Shown: positions 10,301 through 22,300 of the stretch, in pieces
How positions within the stretch are numbered: the stretch's first letter is position 1
How the letters are laid out: the number at the start of each line of letters is the position of its first letter
Program-made: the position numbers and the translations under genes
Origin: Hyphochytrium catenoides
Taxonomy: Eukaryota > Sar > Hyphochytriomycetes > Hyphochytriales > Hyphochytriaceae
Length of the DNA: 28,199 nucleotides
Reading direction: 5' to 3'
Assembly (NCBI GenBank): GCA_900088475.1
Contig: FLMG01003668.1
Location: forward strand, 502 to 28,700
Notes under the pieces: generated by a model
Database searches by the model: none
What the model was told of the DNA's origin: nothing
The model's input: the letters and a program-made list of their open reading frames with translations, nothing else

Positions 10301-13300
10301 CTGGAGTAGAAAACAAAAACCGCAAAAGATTGTAAGGATCTCGGCATAACCCTACTGTTTGTTGCTCCTTATCGTTTACTGTGGGACATAGATAAGTTTA
10401 CCGCCCTCCTATAGCACAGGAAACATCAATCCTGACGTTTTACTTGACTAAAACCCCGACTATCACTTCCTACAAGACTACCTCACCTGGACCATGGGAT
10501 GGCACGTTTGAACGTGATAGCTCAAGCTCTGGGAGCTTCGTTCTGCACCTCCACCTGCTATTGAATAGCGCGCAAGGTACTCAGGTGGGGTTTTCTCCGC
10601 GTCCCTGCCTGGGTGAGCTTGTAAGAAGAGCTGCGATGGCGTCTGTCCAAAGTTCATCATCTGGGCCCTGGTAGATGCCCAGAGGATGGGATCGCTGATG
10701 GCATCAAAATCTATCATTCCTTCGTAAGTCAAATGAAAGAATACGTTCGAAGCGGCCACAGCCTCAGGGCCCCTCTGCTGATAACCGAAGACCAGGTCGA
10801 CCCAGTGATGTAAATGGCTGGAGACATAAGGAGACTCCAAAGCCTACGCAAAAACATTAGAGACCTCGGTACAACAAAGGTGAGGTGTCCCAGATGGAAG
10901 ACTCAATTGCCCAGAATGTCAAGTGCAACTAAAGGTACAACTACGGACATGGCTGGTTTGAAATCAAGAAAGACCAAAAGGAATTCGAAGACAAAGTCCA
11001 TCCAAATGCTGACCTGGCGATGAATCATTATGAACTCCGCAGGAGAGCGAGCCCAAGCTGGCAGGACAACGTCTCCCAGTGTAGTTCCATCCTGACGTGT
11101 GCCTGAAGCAGTTAGACTTAGATGAGACACACAGAGGAAGAATCCTTGATTCCATTCCCCTCCTCTCAGTGATTCTCTTACCTAATGGCAGACCATTGAG
11201 GTTCTGTAGAAATTGGGGTAAGTAAAACCACTCAGGAGTCAGCTCCTTGAGATCAGAGAAGGAGTTTAAACAATGGTTCCATGTCTCCTGCACAGAGTGG
11301 AAAAGACGATCTGCATGATCGAACTTTCCGCCTTGGACCTAATAAGGGGAACAGAGACCGCGTACACATATTATCAGATTTGGTCATACTTATACCCATG
11401 CAGCTCACTCGTGGAAGGCGATAAGGAAGCAGGCTGCTTCGTTTAGAGCAAGTTGTGGATGCATGCGTAGTAGCTAAGCAAGAAGGATTAAGTACTAAAT
11501 CCTTAGAGGTTGACGAAGTTGGTAGACATGGGTACATCTCACAACGCTGAGTCTGAGAATGTGTTACACCCGGTCGCTGCTCGTAAGGAGCCTCTCTCTC
11601 TCTTTATAGGCTTAGCTTTATGCTCTTACCTGCAGCGCATAGCTGGTGTAGGGTTCCAGACGGACAAGATAGTAAACTACCGCGCCAATGTTTGAATAAT
11701 GTGAGCCGTACCTGGCAGACAACGAAAGATTTATTAGCGCCCATTCGCTGCCTCTTGCAGTAGATATGAGTAGCTTGAGGCAACTTCATTAGCCAATACA
11801 AGGCCGACATTGCCTGCAAGAGGTGGGCTGAAGGATAAAGTATTCTGGGTGGCACATGGAGGTTAAACACCGAAATTGTTCGAGCGTGGAGGAAGGGGTA
11901 AAGAAGTTGAGCTGCGTACATGAACTTGGGTATCTCTGGGTCATCAAAGGAATGATAGCGTTCCATAAACGCGTGGAAGCGTGCGGGATTAAGGGCTCCT
12001 ATTGGCTTACTCAGGTCACGGAAGGTAGAAGCCTGCGATAGAGGGGACGGTAGAGACTGACTGAACTCTTCAGGATATCACCTCAACTACTAAATTTCTT
12101 CCTGCTCGTCCCGCTTCATCGATCTATAAATAAAGTCGAATTCCTATTCCGTCTCAGTCTATCAGATTATAGGCCTGTTTCCATTCATAATGTATCCATA
12201 TTCCCTTCCTTCATGCTAGTAATGAATGTGGCTGTCCATTGGACAAAGGTAGCCGACCATTCTGGGAGAGGAGGTAGGTGAACAACACTGCATCCAGTCC
12301 CCGTCGTGATCTACAACCACCCTTGTAAGTAATAATTACCTTTGTTAAATCAAGCGTTTGGCTCTCATAGTCCGCTAATATCCATGGAAAAACAGGATAT
12401 TGAGTAAGGTCGTGATAGGTCCTTCCAGCAGCCGTGTTTAGGGCCATCAAATACTCAAAGGTGCTTATCTCATAGTCCAGCCACTTCCGTGTCCACCCGC
12501 TGTGGCGCACCACTGAAGGTGGGACACGGAGGCGGCGCGGCAGGGGGAGCAGCGATAGTAAGGGTGGAGAAGCTGAAAGTGTAAAGGCTAGAGCAGGAGA
12601 GGAAGAGCACTTCTTCGTTCTTTGCTGCAGTATTTGTCTGTATAGGATATCATTCATATCTCCTTTGAGGTTGAAGAAATATGACTTGCATCCGCCCATC
12701 GATTTGATAAACAACTCAATCGCTGTTGACCTCAAAAGGAAACGCCGACGGAAAGCCTACAAAGAACATACATACGGGACGAGCAGGTCAGAAGGGCGCT
12801 TACAAGTTCTGATAGTAGGTTACTAAAGTTCTTTAAGGTCTAAAGCTGCCGCAAGCTTGTATGTAGAGGCCTTTTGTTCTTAGGTTGTAGTTAGCCGTCT
12901 GATGCTAGTACGGTTCGGGTAAGAAAGCTTATGAGTGTTACTTACATAGCAAATGTCCTCAAGCCTCCATCGTCTACGCTTTAACACCCAGCGAACAAGG
13001 CGCTCGCTGGTGATACTTTCCAGAGATATCTCCGCCCCTTCCTCGCTCTGTAACCGCTTGCCCTCGAAAAGCAAGTGTCCCGCAGTTACCACCAGCCGAC
13101 CAGTCAGAATGTTGAGGTTCCGGATAAGCTCCGCCTCGCAAGAGAAAATCTACCATTGAGGAGGCATTTGGGTGAGGATAAAAGTTTCCAGTAAGGATGA
13201 GCACCCTGAAAAGTTATCCTGTCAAATTACTGTTCGTGTAGCGTTCTTTCGAGCGTCAGCCCATTGAGAGTCTATAAATCACTAAAGCGCTCCTCTCCGA

Positions 13301-16300
13301 TAAGACGTACCCTTTGCTCCTCCTCCATACGCGAGACAGAAGCAAAATTCAAACTCTTGGCGCTCTCCTCTTTGGAGGTTACTCCGCCTTTGATGAAAGA
13401 GGAAATACCCTCCACCAAGGAGTCTGCTTCTTCTACTGCCAACTCGCCTTGATTTTACATGGGGTTTGGTAAAAAATTAGGGTTGGAAGTTAACAGGGAG
13501 CAGGATGTACTGGATAGCAGATGAATGAGTTCCAGCAGCGCATAGGGATGATTAATGTAAGAAAAGATAAAGGCACCTGCAAAGAAAAGGCGTGCCAACG
13601 AAGGAGGGACTTGTGATAGGTGACAGACAGCGAGACCTTAGGCCAAGAAATAGAGGATAATTCTGATGACTTACTGGCAGAGACGCACTGTCTTTAGCGT
13701 GAAGTGCAAAGGGAATAACCTTCCCGGTAAACCCAGACCAGACAGCCCCCAAAGTACCTTCCACAAATGTGGGAGATGAAGGGCGATGAACGAGAGGAGT
13801 GTTCTCTGAAGATGGTGCACTGGTCTCAAGCCCAAGATGCACCGCCGGTCCCTCTCCCTGTTCCTTCTCTTCCCGGCTCACCTCTTCTACACCTTCCACT
13901 TCTTCCTCATCGTCATCATCCATATCGTAGTCAAAAGACTGCTGCTCCACTGAAAGGGTAGGACGTGTCTCTGTCTGCAGCGAATGTAATTCAGCTAAAG
14001 GATCAGTAATGCCCATCGCGCCGGCCCCATGATCTTTCCCAGTGACCAATGGGATGTTGATCTCGCCCGACGCTGCCAGTTCCTCAGCAGTTGGGCCATA
14101 TGCCGTGGTCTCGGGGCTAGAAGGAAGGAGACTTGCCTCTTTATCTCCTACTTCTTCTTCCTCATCATCTTCTTCGAAGAAGGCCGACTCAAGATCTCTT
14201 TTACTATCTGATCTGACAGTTGCGATGAGTCTCAGGTTTGTGTCTTCCAATAATTCAAATGCAGACAAAGCGCTCCCTTGCTGATTCTCGTCGATCCCAT
14301 GCTTCTTGGGACTAAGCCCTCCTGCTACTCCTTCGTCATCTCTTTTGAAGCCTACAATATTGGCATCTTGGACCCCTTGGACCTTGGTCCTCTCATCGCT
14401 TTCTCTCCCTCCATAAGATCTCTTGGCCTCGGGGTGTGTCGTCCCCATGAAATTTCTTTTCAGCAACGGCATCATACGCATGCTACTTTCCACACTTAGT
14501 ATCTTATAAAAGTCTGGAGCGTCCGGTACTGCTTTCCCCCAGGTGCTAGCCAAAGGAAGCTGAGTAAGTTTGAGAAGTGCCACGTTGACAAGGGTCATGC
14601 TCGCGCTGGCTTACCAGGTATCGTTGTTCAGTTCTTCATGCTTCTTGTGCACCTTCCTCTCTTCGTGATCTGGCAGGTACCACGGTCCTTTCGTGCTCAA
14701 CAGCCGCCGGACGAGCTTTATGCACGATTGCATACTCTGGAAGGGCGGCACGTACATAAGACCAGTAGTGAAGCAAAAGGAGCAATTCATGCGCGGCACC
14801 TGAGCTTTCCGAGTGCGGCTACTCTCAAGAAAACGCAGCTTCAACCTCCTTGTATCTGTTGCGACACAGCTTGGATGGACCTGCCGAGGTCGAGCATTCA
14901 AGCAAGGTCGCAGGAAGTCAATGCTAAGAACCCAGGACAAAGGCTTTGCTCAGCATTACTAAAAAAGGTTAGACGCCCGAGAACCGTAGAAGAAGACCAT
15001 GACGTCACACAAAAACGACCACCTCTGACTCGGCGTCTAAGGTGATCGCCGAGGCCATGCTGCTGGGGGCGATAGAAGAGGCTCTCCTCTTCTGCCTGCC
15101 GAAGGAGTCCACCCAGTTCTCTTTGGACTCCTCGATATACTCCATATGCGCCACCACCACCGTCTACATAGGTTACAAGAGTGATTAAAGTTGACGATTC
15201 CGGCTATGCAACGTATCTCCATCGAGGTTTATATGCAGTTAGGAAGCGCATCATAGGACTAGGGCCATTACGCTTACCTGTTCTGCTGCCAAGATCGCCT
15301 CGTCTTTCACAATTCCCTTCCACTTCTCCACCATGCGCCTAAAATCCTCGTTACTAGAGTGGCCCACATCTTCCAAAGAGATGCTCGCAATCTCTCCCAA
15401 AATATCTAACCCCATATGCTGCGAATGAGGAGGGCAGGAGATCATACGAATTAGATAAAAGGAGGTTAACAGTATTGACCTCTTCGCACTAGACAAGAGA
15501 TGAGAAGCAGCATAGAAAGGAGCTAAGCAGGAGAAGTGTCTGATTACGAGAGAACAGCATACGTCGTATAGAGTCTAGTTTTGCAGGAAATGGAGATAGG
15601 GAGAGGCAAATGGAGGGCTAATAGGGAAGAAGGTTGCAGACCTGGGAGCTCTGGCTGTGCAAGACTTTCCTAGCACTAGCGGCGATCTGACTGAGCAGCT
15701 GCGTTAGAGAACGGCAGAGAGAGCGATAGTCGCACAGTGAACTACGCTCTAGGAGGCGGTATAGCCTCAATGATAACCATAGTAGCGTGATCTCGGGAAG
15801 TTCCTGTCATACCGAGGGACGCAGTTAGTCCAAACTTCCAGGCCACAGGTCCTAGTTGCCACATCATGACTTCCTCTATGTCTTTCAACTTCTAAGGTGC
15901 TTCGGTCCTATCTACTGGCTACCAACGGCTTCTCTTCCATTACCCTGGCGCTACTACGTCTTTCCCTAATGTTCAGACTTCCTCATTCAGTACCTACCCG
16001 GACTATCTCAGGCGACTTGGGTGGATCCCCCCTCAGAATGCCAAAAGCATCGAGGAGAAGCAGCAGTTTGTTCATGGCCTGCTCACCCAGCTGAGAGTTG
16101 TAAAGGCTTTGCTTGGACGGCTGAGAGAAGGAGAAATGCATGTTTTGCGGGCTCTTAGAGCTGACATTGTGTCCATGTGTGCCATTGCAGTCTACAATAC
16201 AACCAAGTTCAGCAAAGCAGCAGACAGCACACCTTACCTCCAGATGATAATCCAACACATCTAAGGCCGTCTGCAAAGCTAGCCGCTGTGAATCGTGAAA

Positions 16301-19300
16301 GGTTATAAACTGCTTCCCTACGATTGGAACAGGCTCAGCAGAGTCACTTCCATGGTCCAGCCCATGTGGGCTAACTTGGCCCTTCTTCTGTCCCTCTGGC
16401 CCATTCCATGTACCGTCCCATGAGAGGGAGGCGAGCAATGGCGTTATTTTGACCCAAATAGGGAGGCACGCGATCTTCCACTGCATGACCAGATCTGGAT
16501 TGATCCGGTAGTCAAGCTTCTCGAATACCTAAACCATCAGTGCGAGTCAATATCTGACGCCCCAACAGTGCTTCTTAGCCACCTCCTATCGTCTCAGTGC
16601 CCATTTTAGGGCCGTGTCTAGGAGTAGTTTCTCTCACCAAGATATCCCATCCATCCTTCAATGGTAAAGTCACTCTTCGTTCCGTACAACCCCAAAACCA
16701 TCCAGCCGTTTTAATCTGCCGCTAGTGGACCTGATCGATCGCTGCAAGGATGCCACAGAGGTGTGCAACGTTTATAAACAGCGGTTCCTTCCCGGAGGAA
16801 TCCGAAGGTTGTTGGGGTTCCAGGTATGAATCTGAGAAGAGAAACGACAAGCNTAAGAGGGCAAGAAGCGAAGACGATAAGAAGACGTCTTCTTACCAAT
16901 AAGTGCCAACACGGAGCACACAATTTGCGCCAGAACCTGCTCTTTATGCTCCAGCAGGATGGCAACCTCAACCACTAACGACCATCCGTCTACTCGTTCG
17001 CAAAGAGATTGAAGAACGAGACGGGAAACAAGCTGCGAACGAAAGAGTTCAGCATTTGTACGACGACTTCGAGCAGTCACTTGGAAGATAAACCTCTCCA
17101 GCCAGAGAATAGGATTTTCATGATGCCCTTATCTTTCGCCTTTGAGACCCTCGCATGGCCTGCTTTCTCTCTCCAACGTTTCTCTCCTTACCTTCGTTGC
17201 CTCGGCCCTCAAGTGAATCCTCAGAATCTTTGGGAAGACTTCACCGGCAACCTGGAGAATCTTCTCTTGCAGTGGCGCAGGCATTTCCCTCAAGTCGAGG
17301 GTACTTAGCATAAACTCACAGCCCACGTCAGAACGATGGTAGCCTGCAAGGAACAAGGCCAAAAAAGGTGAGAAAGATTGGCTGCAGGAATCGAGCAAGG
17401 ATTCAAGCACAGAGACTTATCAAGAGCGCAAGACTAGACTTAGCTCCAAGACGTCGTTGGGATAGGTCAAGCTCTTCTTCTTCAACGGGATTGTTTACCC
17501 TTCCCCTACTCACCAACTGCATCGACAGCTTTGATCTTGCTTTCTAAAGGCGATTCTAAATCGCTTAGCACACTGCACGCCTCGTCAACCGTCATCCCAG
17601 ATACAAGCGCTGTAGACTTGACAGGCACCCGGGTCCACTCCTCTGACTCTGTGCTGCTCAAAACCTAAACAAAGCCGCAGCAAAGTAGCAAACGGGTTAT
17701 TGATATGTTCACTCATGAAAGAAGTGAAAGACACGGGTCAGGAAGAGGAGCCTATAGTAAAGTACAGGCTGAGATCGAGGATATAAAAATCCCAGATGAA
17801 AATGCGCAGCTTTCGTGTTTCAAGTCTATGGGAAAGGAACATCCGGATTCTCGGTCAAAATTTCAAAGGGGTGCAGCGCAGGGTTACCGCGAGAACTTCT
17901 TTTACTCCGTCAACCATTTGAAGCAACCTCTCCGCTGGATCTAGAAAAGAAGGCAGAATCGTGACTGTAGTTGTAGATGCTTACAGGAAGGAGAAGCTCG
18001 GGCTCGAATTCTCATACGAAGTGCAGGCTGAGCATTGAAGGGGAGACAACAAGGAGTTAACAGCAATTATACCTGCTCGCCCATTAGCCGCCACGTAGCC
18101 GGGCTCATAGGTATAGGGTCCCGTCAGCTGGTTAAGGAAGCAGATAACAAGCAGCTGACAGCCGCAGGAAAGTGAAGCTAGAAGAGAAAGGAAGCACCGA
18201 AGGAGCTCCGTGTGCCGACAGGTAGCCAGGCCTTTTTCGCTCTTCCCTAATATCAGGGTAGCTAAGGCTTGAAACAACTTGACAGTTTCTTCCTGGGTCC
18301 TGCGGATAGCTGACTCTAGAACAAGGGACTCTTCAAGAGTGAACTCTCTAAATCCTCTGAGCTCTCCCATCAGCTGTAGGGACGATATCCTAACTTCGTC
18401 TCTTACATCTGAAGCTCTAAGAGTCCGCCAAAGGACTTCCTCAAACTCCAGTTTCCGTAATTGTTCACGAACCTGCCGTTGACGACTTTTGGTGAGAGCT
18501 ATCAATTGGGTGGAGTGCTTTGTCAAAGAAGAGAGGACACGGAAGAAATTTGGGGCCTCAAACGTAAGAATGGAGCCTAGTGGCCACAGGAGGGCTGCAG
18601 ATTGGGAGAGAAGGAGAATTGGTTGCAACTTTTGAGTTCCGGTTGCTTGGCGTGCCCAAAAGCAGGCGAAACCAATGTAGGTTCGCTTAGAACTAGAAAA
18701 GGCGATTGAAATCGGCAGAGTGAAGAGCATAGAAGCCGCAACGGGGTACGCATGAAGCCGTCGACTGGGGCAAGTAGTTTGTATGACGGGCATTAGAGTA
18801 AGGCAAAAGCAAGTACGGAATGTGACAATGAACTCTCCGGTTACCCTTACCTGACCATGGTCGACCCGAGAAAGCATTAACCATAAATCGCTTTCTGGAG
18901 CGAAGGTTGAGGGCCTTGTCAGAAGCAGGGAGAGAACTTTCAGCAGTCCCCCCACAAGCTCAGAATTGGCCGGTTCCTGGTGAGAAGAGAAGACTAAGAG
19001 GTGGAGATAGTGAAAGGGACCAGGGACGCATACCTCAGCGACTGCTATGACGACTGCCTGCCACTGGACATCTGAGAGAAGATGAGGAAACGAAGACGCT
19101 TGAAGGACTAGCAGCATAACATAGCCATCGATGAGAACCTTGTCTTCTTGGGCTTCGAGGACACTCTGCGAACCGAAAATGCCTTGGTCTCTTGCGCCTT
19201 CACCAGGCAATAGGAAAGCCAGTACATGCTCAACAGAGAGAGATGTGAGGCCAAAGGGAACCTCGCCAGAGACTATCCATCGCCGTGCATTCTCCAGGTT

Positions 19301-22300
19301 GGGAGGTAAGACAGAATAGAGAAGCTGGTACTGCACAGAGAAGTTTTTAGATTTCCTCCACAGAGCCAGGTCGAAGATTATGTAGACAGCAATCTTGCGA
19401 TGCAGGTCCATGTCGACGGAGAGCAGGCTTTTTGCTAGCTTCCAAAATAGCTCGAGAAGCTGCGAGGATAGAAGAACTGGACGACGATGGAGTAAGCAGG
19501 ACATGCTCTCAATCATCCTGTGCTTATGCGCATAGAGCCTGCAAGAAGAGGCTCCTGTTACTAAGGAGGTTAATTGAACGGAACACTAGCTGAGACTTTG
19601 TATAGCACCACTCAAACCGCCGCTGAGACTTTGTATAGCACCACGCAAACCTGAAGGCGGTTTGAGTGAGAGAGCTATAGGGCATGAGGTATGTAACACT
19701 GAATTAGAGGAACAGCACGCAAAAAGGAGGAAGAAGGTCAGGAGCCTGAATAACGTCGGAGACCTATTTTCCACATTTTCAACTAGCAGCGAGCCTAAAA
19801 GATGGACTAGAGGCGGCAACTCCTGGGGTCCCAAGCTAGGAAGACAGCAGCCAAAGGGTAGCTCAAGTTCTGAGCTGAGGTCGGTGTGCAGAAGGAGTGG
19901 GAGAAGAAGGGATGGACCGCCAGCATTCACCGACGTATGTTGCAACGTTGCGGAGCGAATCTACGTTGAGAGCGAGGTTAGGATTTATTTGGCGGAGAGA
20001 AGCGGTCACGTAACCTTCGGGGCTATCACCAGTCGATTGGCGGATAACGGTGTCGCGGGGGGAGGACGGTACATACACCATATCTATAAGACTCTGGTAG
20101 TAAACTTCAGAGAGACACAAGAATGTACTAGAATGTGCTAGACTTGAAGGACATTGAGACGGCCACGAGAGGCGATTGCCGGGACGTACCAGCTGCGTCT
20201 TCGGTCGCAGCCAAGCATGCAGCTTTTGCGGTCCTGAATCGAAGGCCCTCGTCCCATCTTTGCTGCAATTTTTGGGATCGAAGGCGAACAGCATTTTACT
20301 ATAGGCCAGGGGAGACAGCTCCAGCCGTGCGCACACATAGCCCCCTACTGGGTTGGTGTCAGGGGCGGATAGTGCTCCTTGCGCTGCAGTAGCATCACAT
20401 CAGTGAAAGCGAAACATAGGAATGGAGCCGTAGACTACCGTCTGGAAGACAGTGGAAAGGGCAAACGAGAAAGGTGACAGTATCCTAGTCAACATACCTG
20501 ATGAAGTGGCCCCGTAGAGGTAGGGAACATCTTCCTGTCGGAAGGGTGCATTAAACATTGAGACGCCATACATTTGACCTAGGATATTGAGTCAGCACTG
20601 ACGGTTTGAGAGCTAACACAAAGGTTCCCAGTTTGTATAGACATCAACCTTTCAGGTAGGCGGAAGAAGAATCCGCCCCAATAATACTTCTTCCCCCTGC
20701 CAGTATCCCAATGTCTGGGTATTTCAGCTCCCCATTAAGCACCAGAACACCATTAAAGTAGACCATAAGCTTGTCTGCGAATATCATGCTTCTGCTGTGG
20801 GATATGCATATCCAGGTCCATTGCGTCCAATCCCATGCAAGTCCCTCTCGGGTGACTGGATGTAAAGTACACCTAGAGACCTTGTGTCAGAGAGCAGCAG
20901 AGTTAGAACGACAAGAACAGAACTTGAAGAGGGCTTTACCTTCTACCACGGGAGGAAGAAGAACAGAAATTCAAGACCTCCTCCAAACCTATTGGCAGAG
21001 CAAGGGTTCGCCACTACTTTTCACACATCTGCTAACATGGATCCGCAGAAGGTAGCGAAGTCCCTTACCTGGCCCTTACTACCAAAAGTTCTGAAGACAA
21101 TGGTGCCCGAGTCTGCATGGGCCGACACGCCTTGGCCATCTGGGCCTCTAAGAGAATACATAGGGCCGCTGGCCTCAGAGCCGCCACTATCAAACTGACA
21201 GAGAAAAGATAAGTCCCAACGAAAGTACAGACTCTCTCTACCATAATGGACCATGCCAATCCATATCCTTGCCCTTGAACGCGATAGCTCTTTTCCGCAT
21301 TTACCCGGCCAACCTCTGAGAGTCTCATCAGAGATATCCCTTCTTAGAAAGGCTCGCTTACCCTTACGGATAGGCAGATAGTGTAACCCTTCTTCGGGGG
21401 GAAACGGAAGGTTTCTGGGAGAATGATTCCTGCCAGGTCGCTGTGAAAGTCGAAGTAACTGCGCGGTGCAGGAAGAGGACTCACTATTCTGCTCAAAGCC
21501 TAAGACACAGGTGGTAAGGAGGTTGAGGGAAAAAGAGCCCTCCTATTACTTGATCAATAAAGGATTCGACCACAGTATAGTTCAGTTCAAAGTCAGATGC
21601 AGCAGAGAAGAGCTTGAACATGGCGCATTTCATTACCGAGAGCAGCAGAAACCCCGAAACTCTGCGCCTCTCAGCGGATCCTGTGATTCTGAAAAATTCT
21701 AAGAGGGCCCAGAAGTCCCGCACGGTGATTGAATGGTGAGCAATCGCTTCTATCAGTTCACATATAGCTTCTACCACCCTTTCGTCTGGATAACGGAGCG
21801 ATAATGAGAAAGCCAGGATCGTGGAGAAGAATTCTTATGCATCTGATTTGCGGCGACAAAGTGCTGACCTTGGCTGTCTTGCGTGGATTCACCTTTAAGT
21901 AGGGAAACAAGGTTCAATATAACCCCTTGCTTAGAGAGTAACTCTGCATTCCGCCTAGCCCTGAGGCACTGTACGCATCAAACAGGTTAGCCGACGGACA
22001 TCGTAATGAGATCCCTTTTTGCGAAAGTGTGACTTCGCTCTTCGCTGAACTCCTCCTACTTGATCGTCTGTATCTACTACTAAATGAGTCGGTTCATTTC
22101 CCCCTTATCTTCTAAGCCTCGTACCAGATTTCGTAAGGACTGCAGTAGCAGCAGCTGCACGAGAAATATTTAGTGGTCAGAATGTTATCATAGTATACAT
22201 GAGTTGACCTCACCTTAGAGTCCAAAGGTAATCGGGGTGTGAGGCCAAGGATAAGGGCCGGAAGGAGCTCCGAGCTATGATGTAGGTTAGTTAGAAAACA

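Larger units (their letters stand above)
14800..19960 (-). other. BEACH gene: long helical middle region
   Basis: The exon at 19764-19960 carries [13 protein letters not shown], the GG(I/V)..L.PLL signature that follows the ConA-like domain in NBEA/LRBA. The exons 18851-19538 and 18073-18685 encode amphipathic helices ([40 protein letters not shown]), as expected for the DUF4704-like/armadillo segment. Exons from 17940 to 14800 continue in the same style ([31 protein letters not shown]-type helices; [20 protein letters not shown]). All junctions from 17940 to 14800 are phase-consistent; acceptors are strong except at 17095. Only general helical-scaffold function can be inferred. Confidence 0.75.

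Noticed and set aside
21480-21499. A 15-nt microexon (21485-21499) between a CTTAG acceptor and a GTGAGT donor
   Set aside because: Reading through the GTGAGT keeps frame and gives [18 protein letters not shown], the expected lead-in to the ConA-like domain, while splicing breaks the phase.
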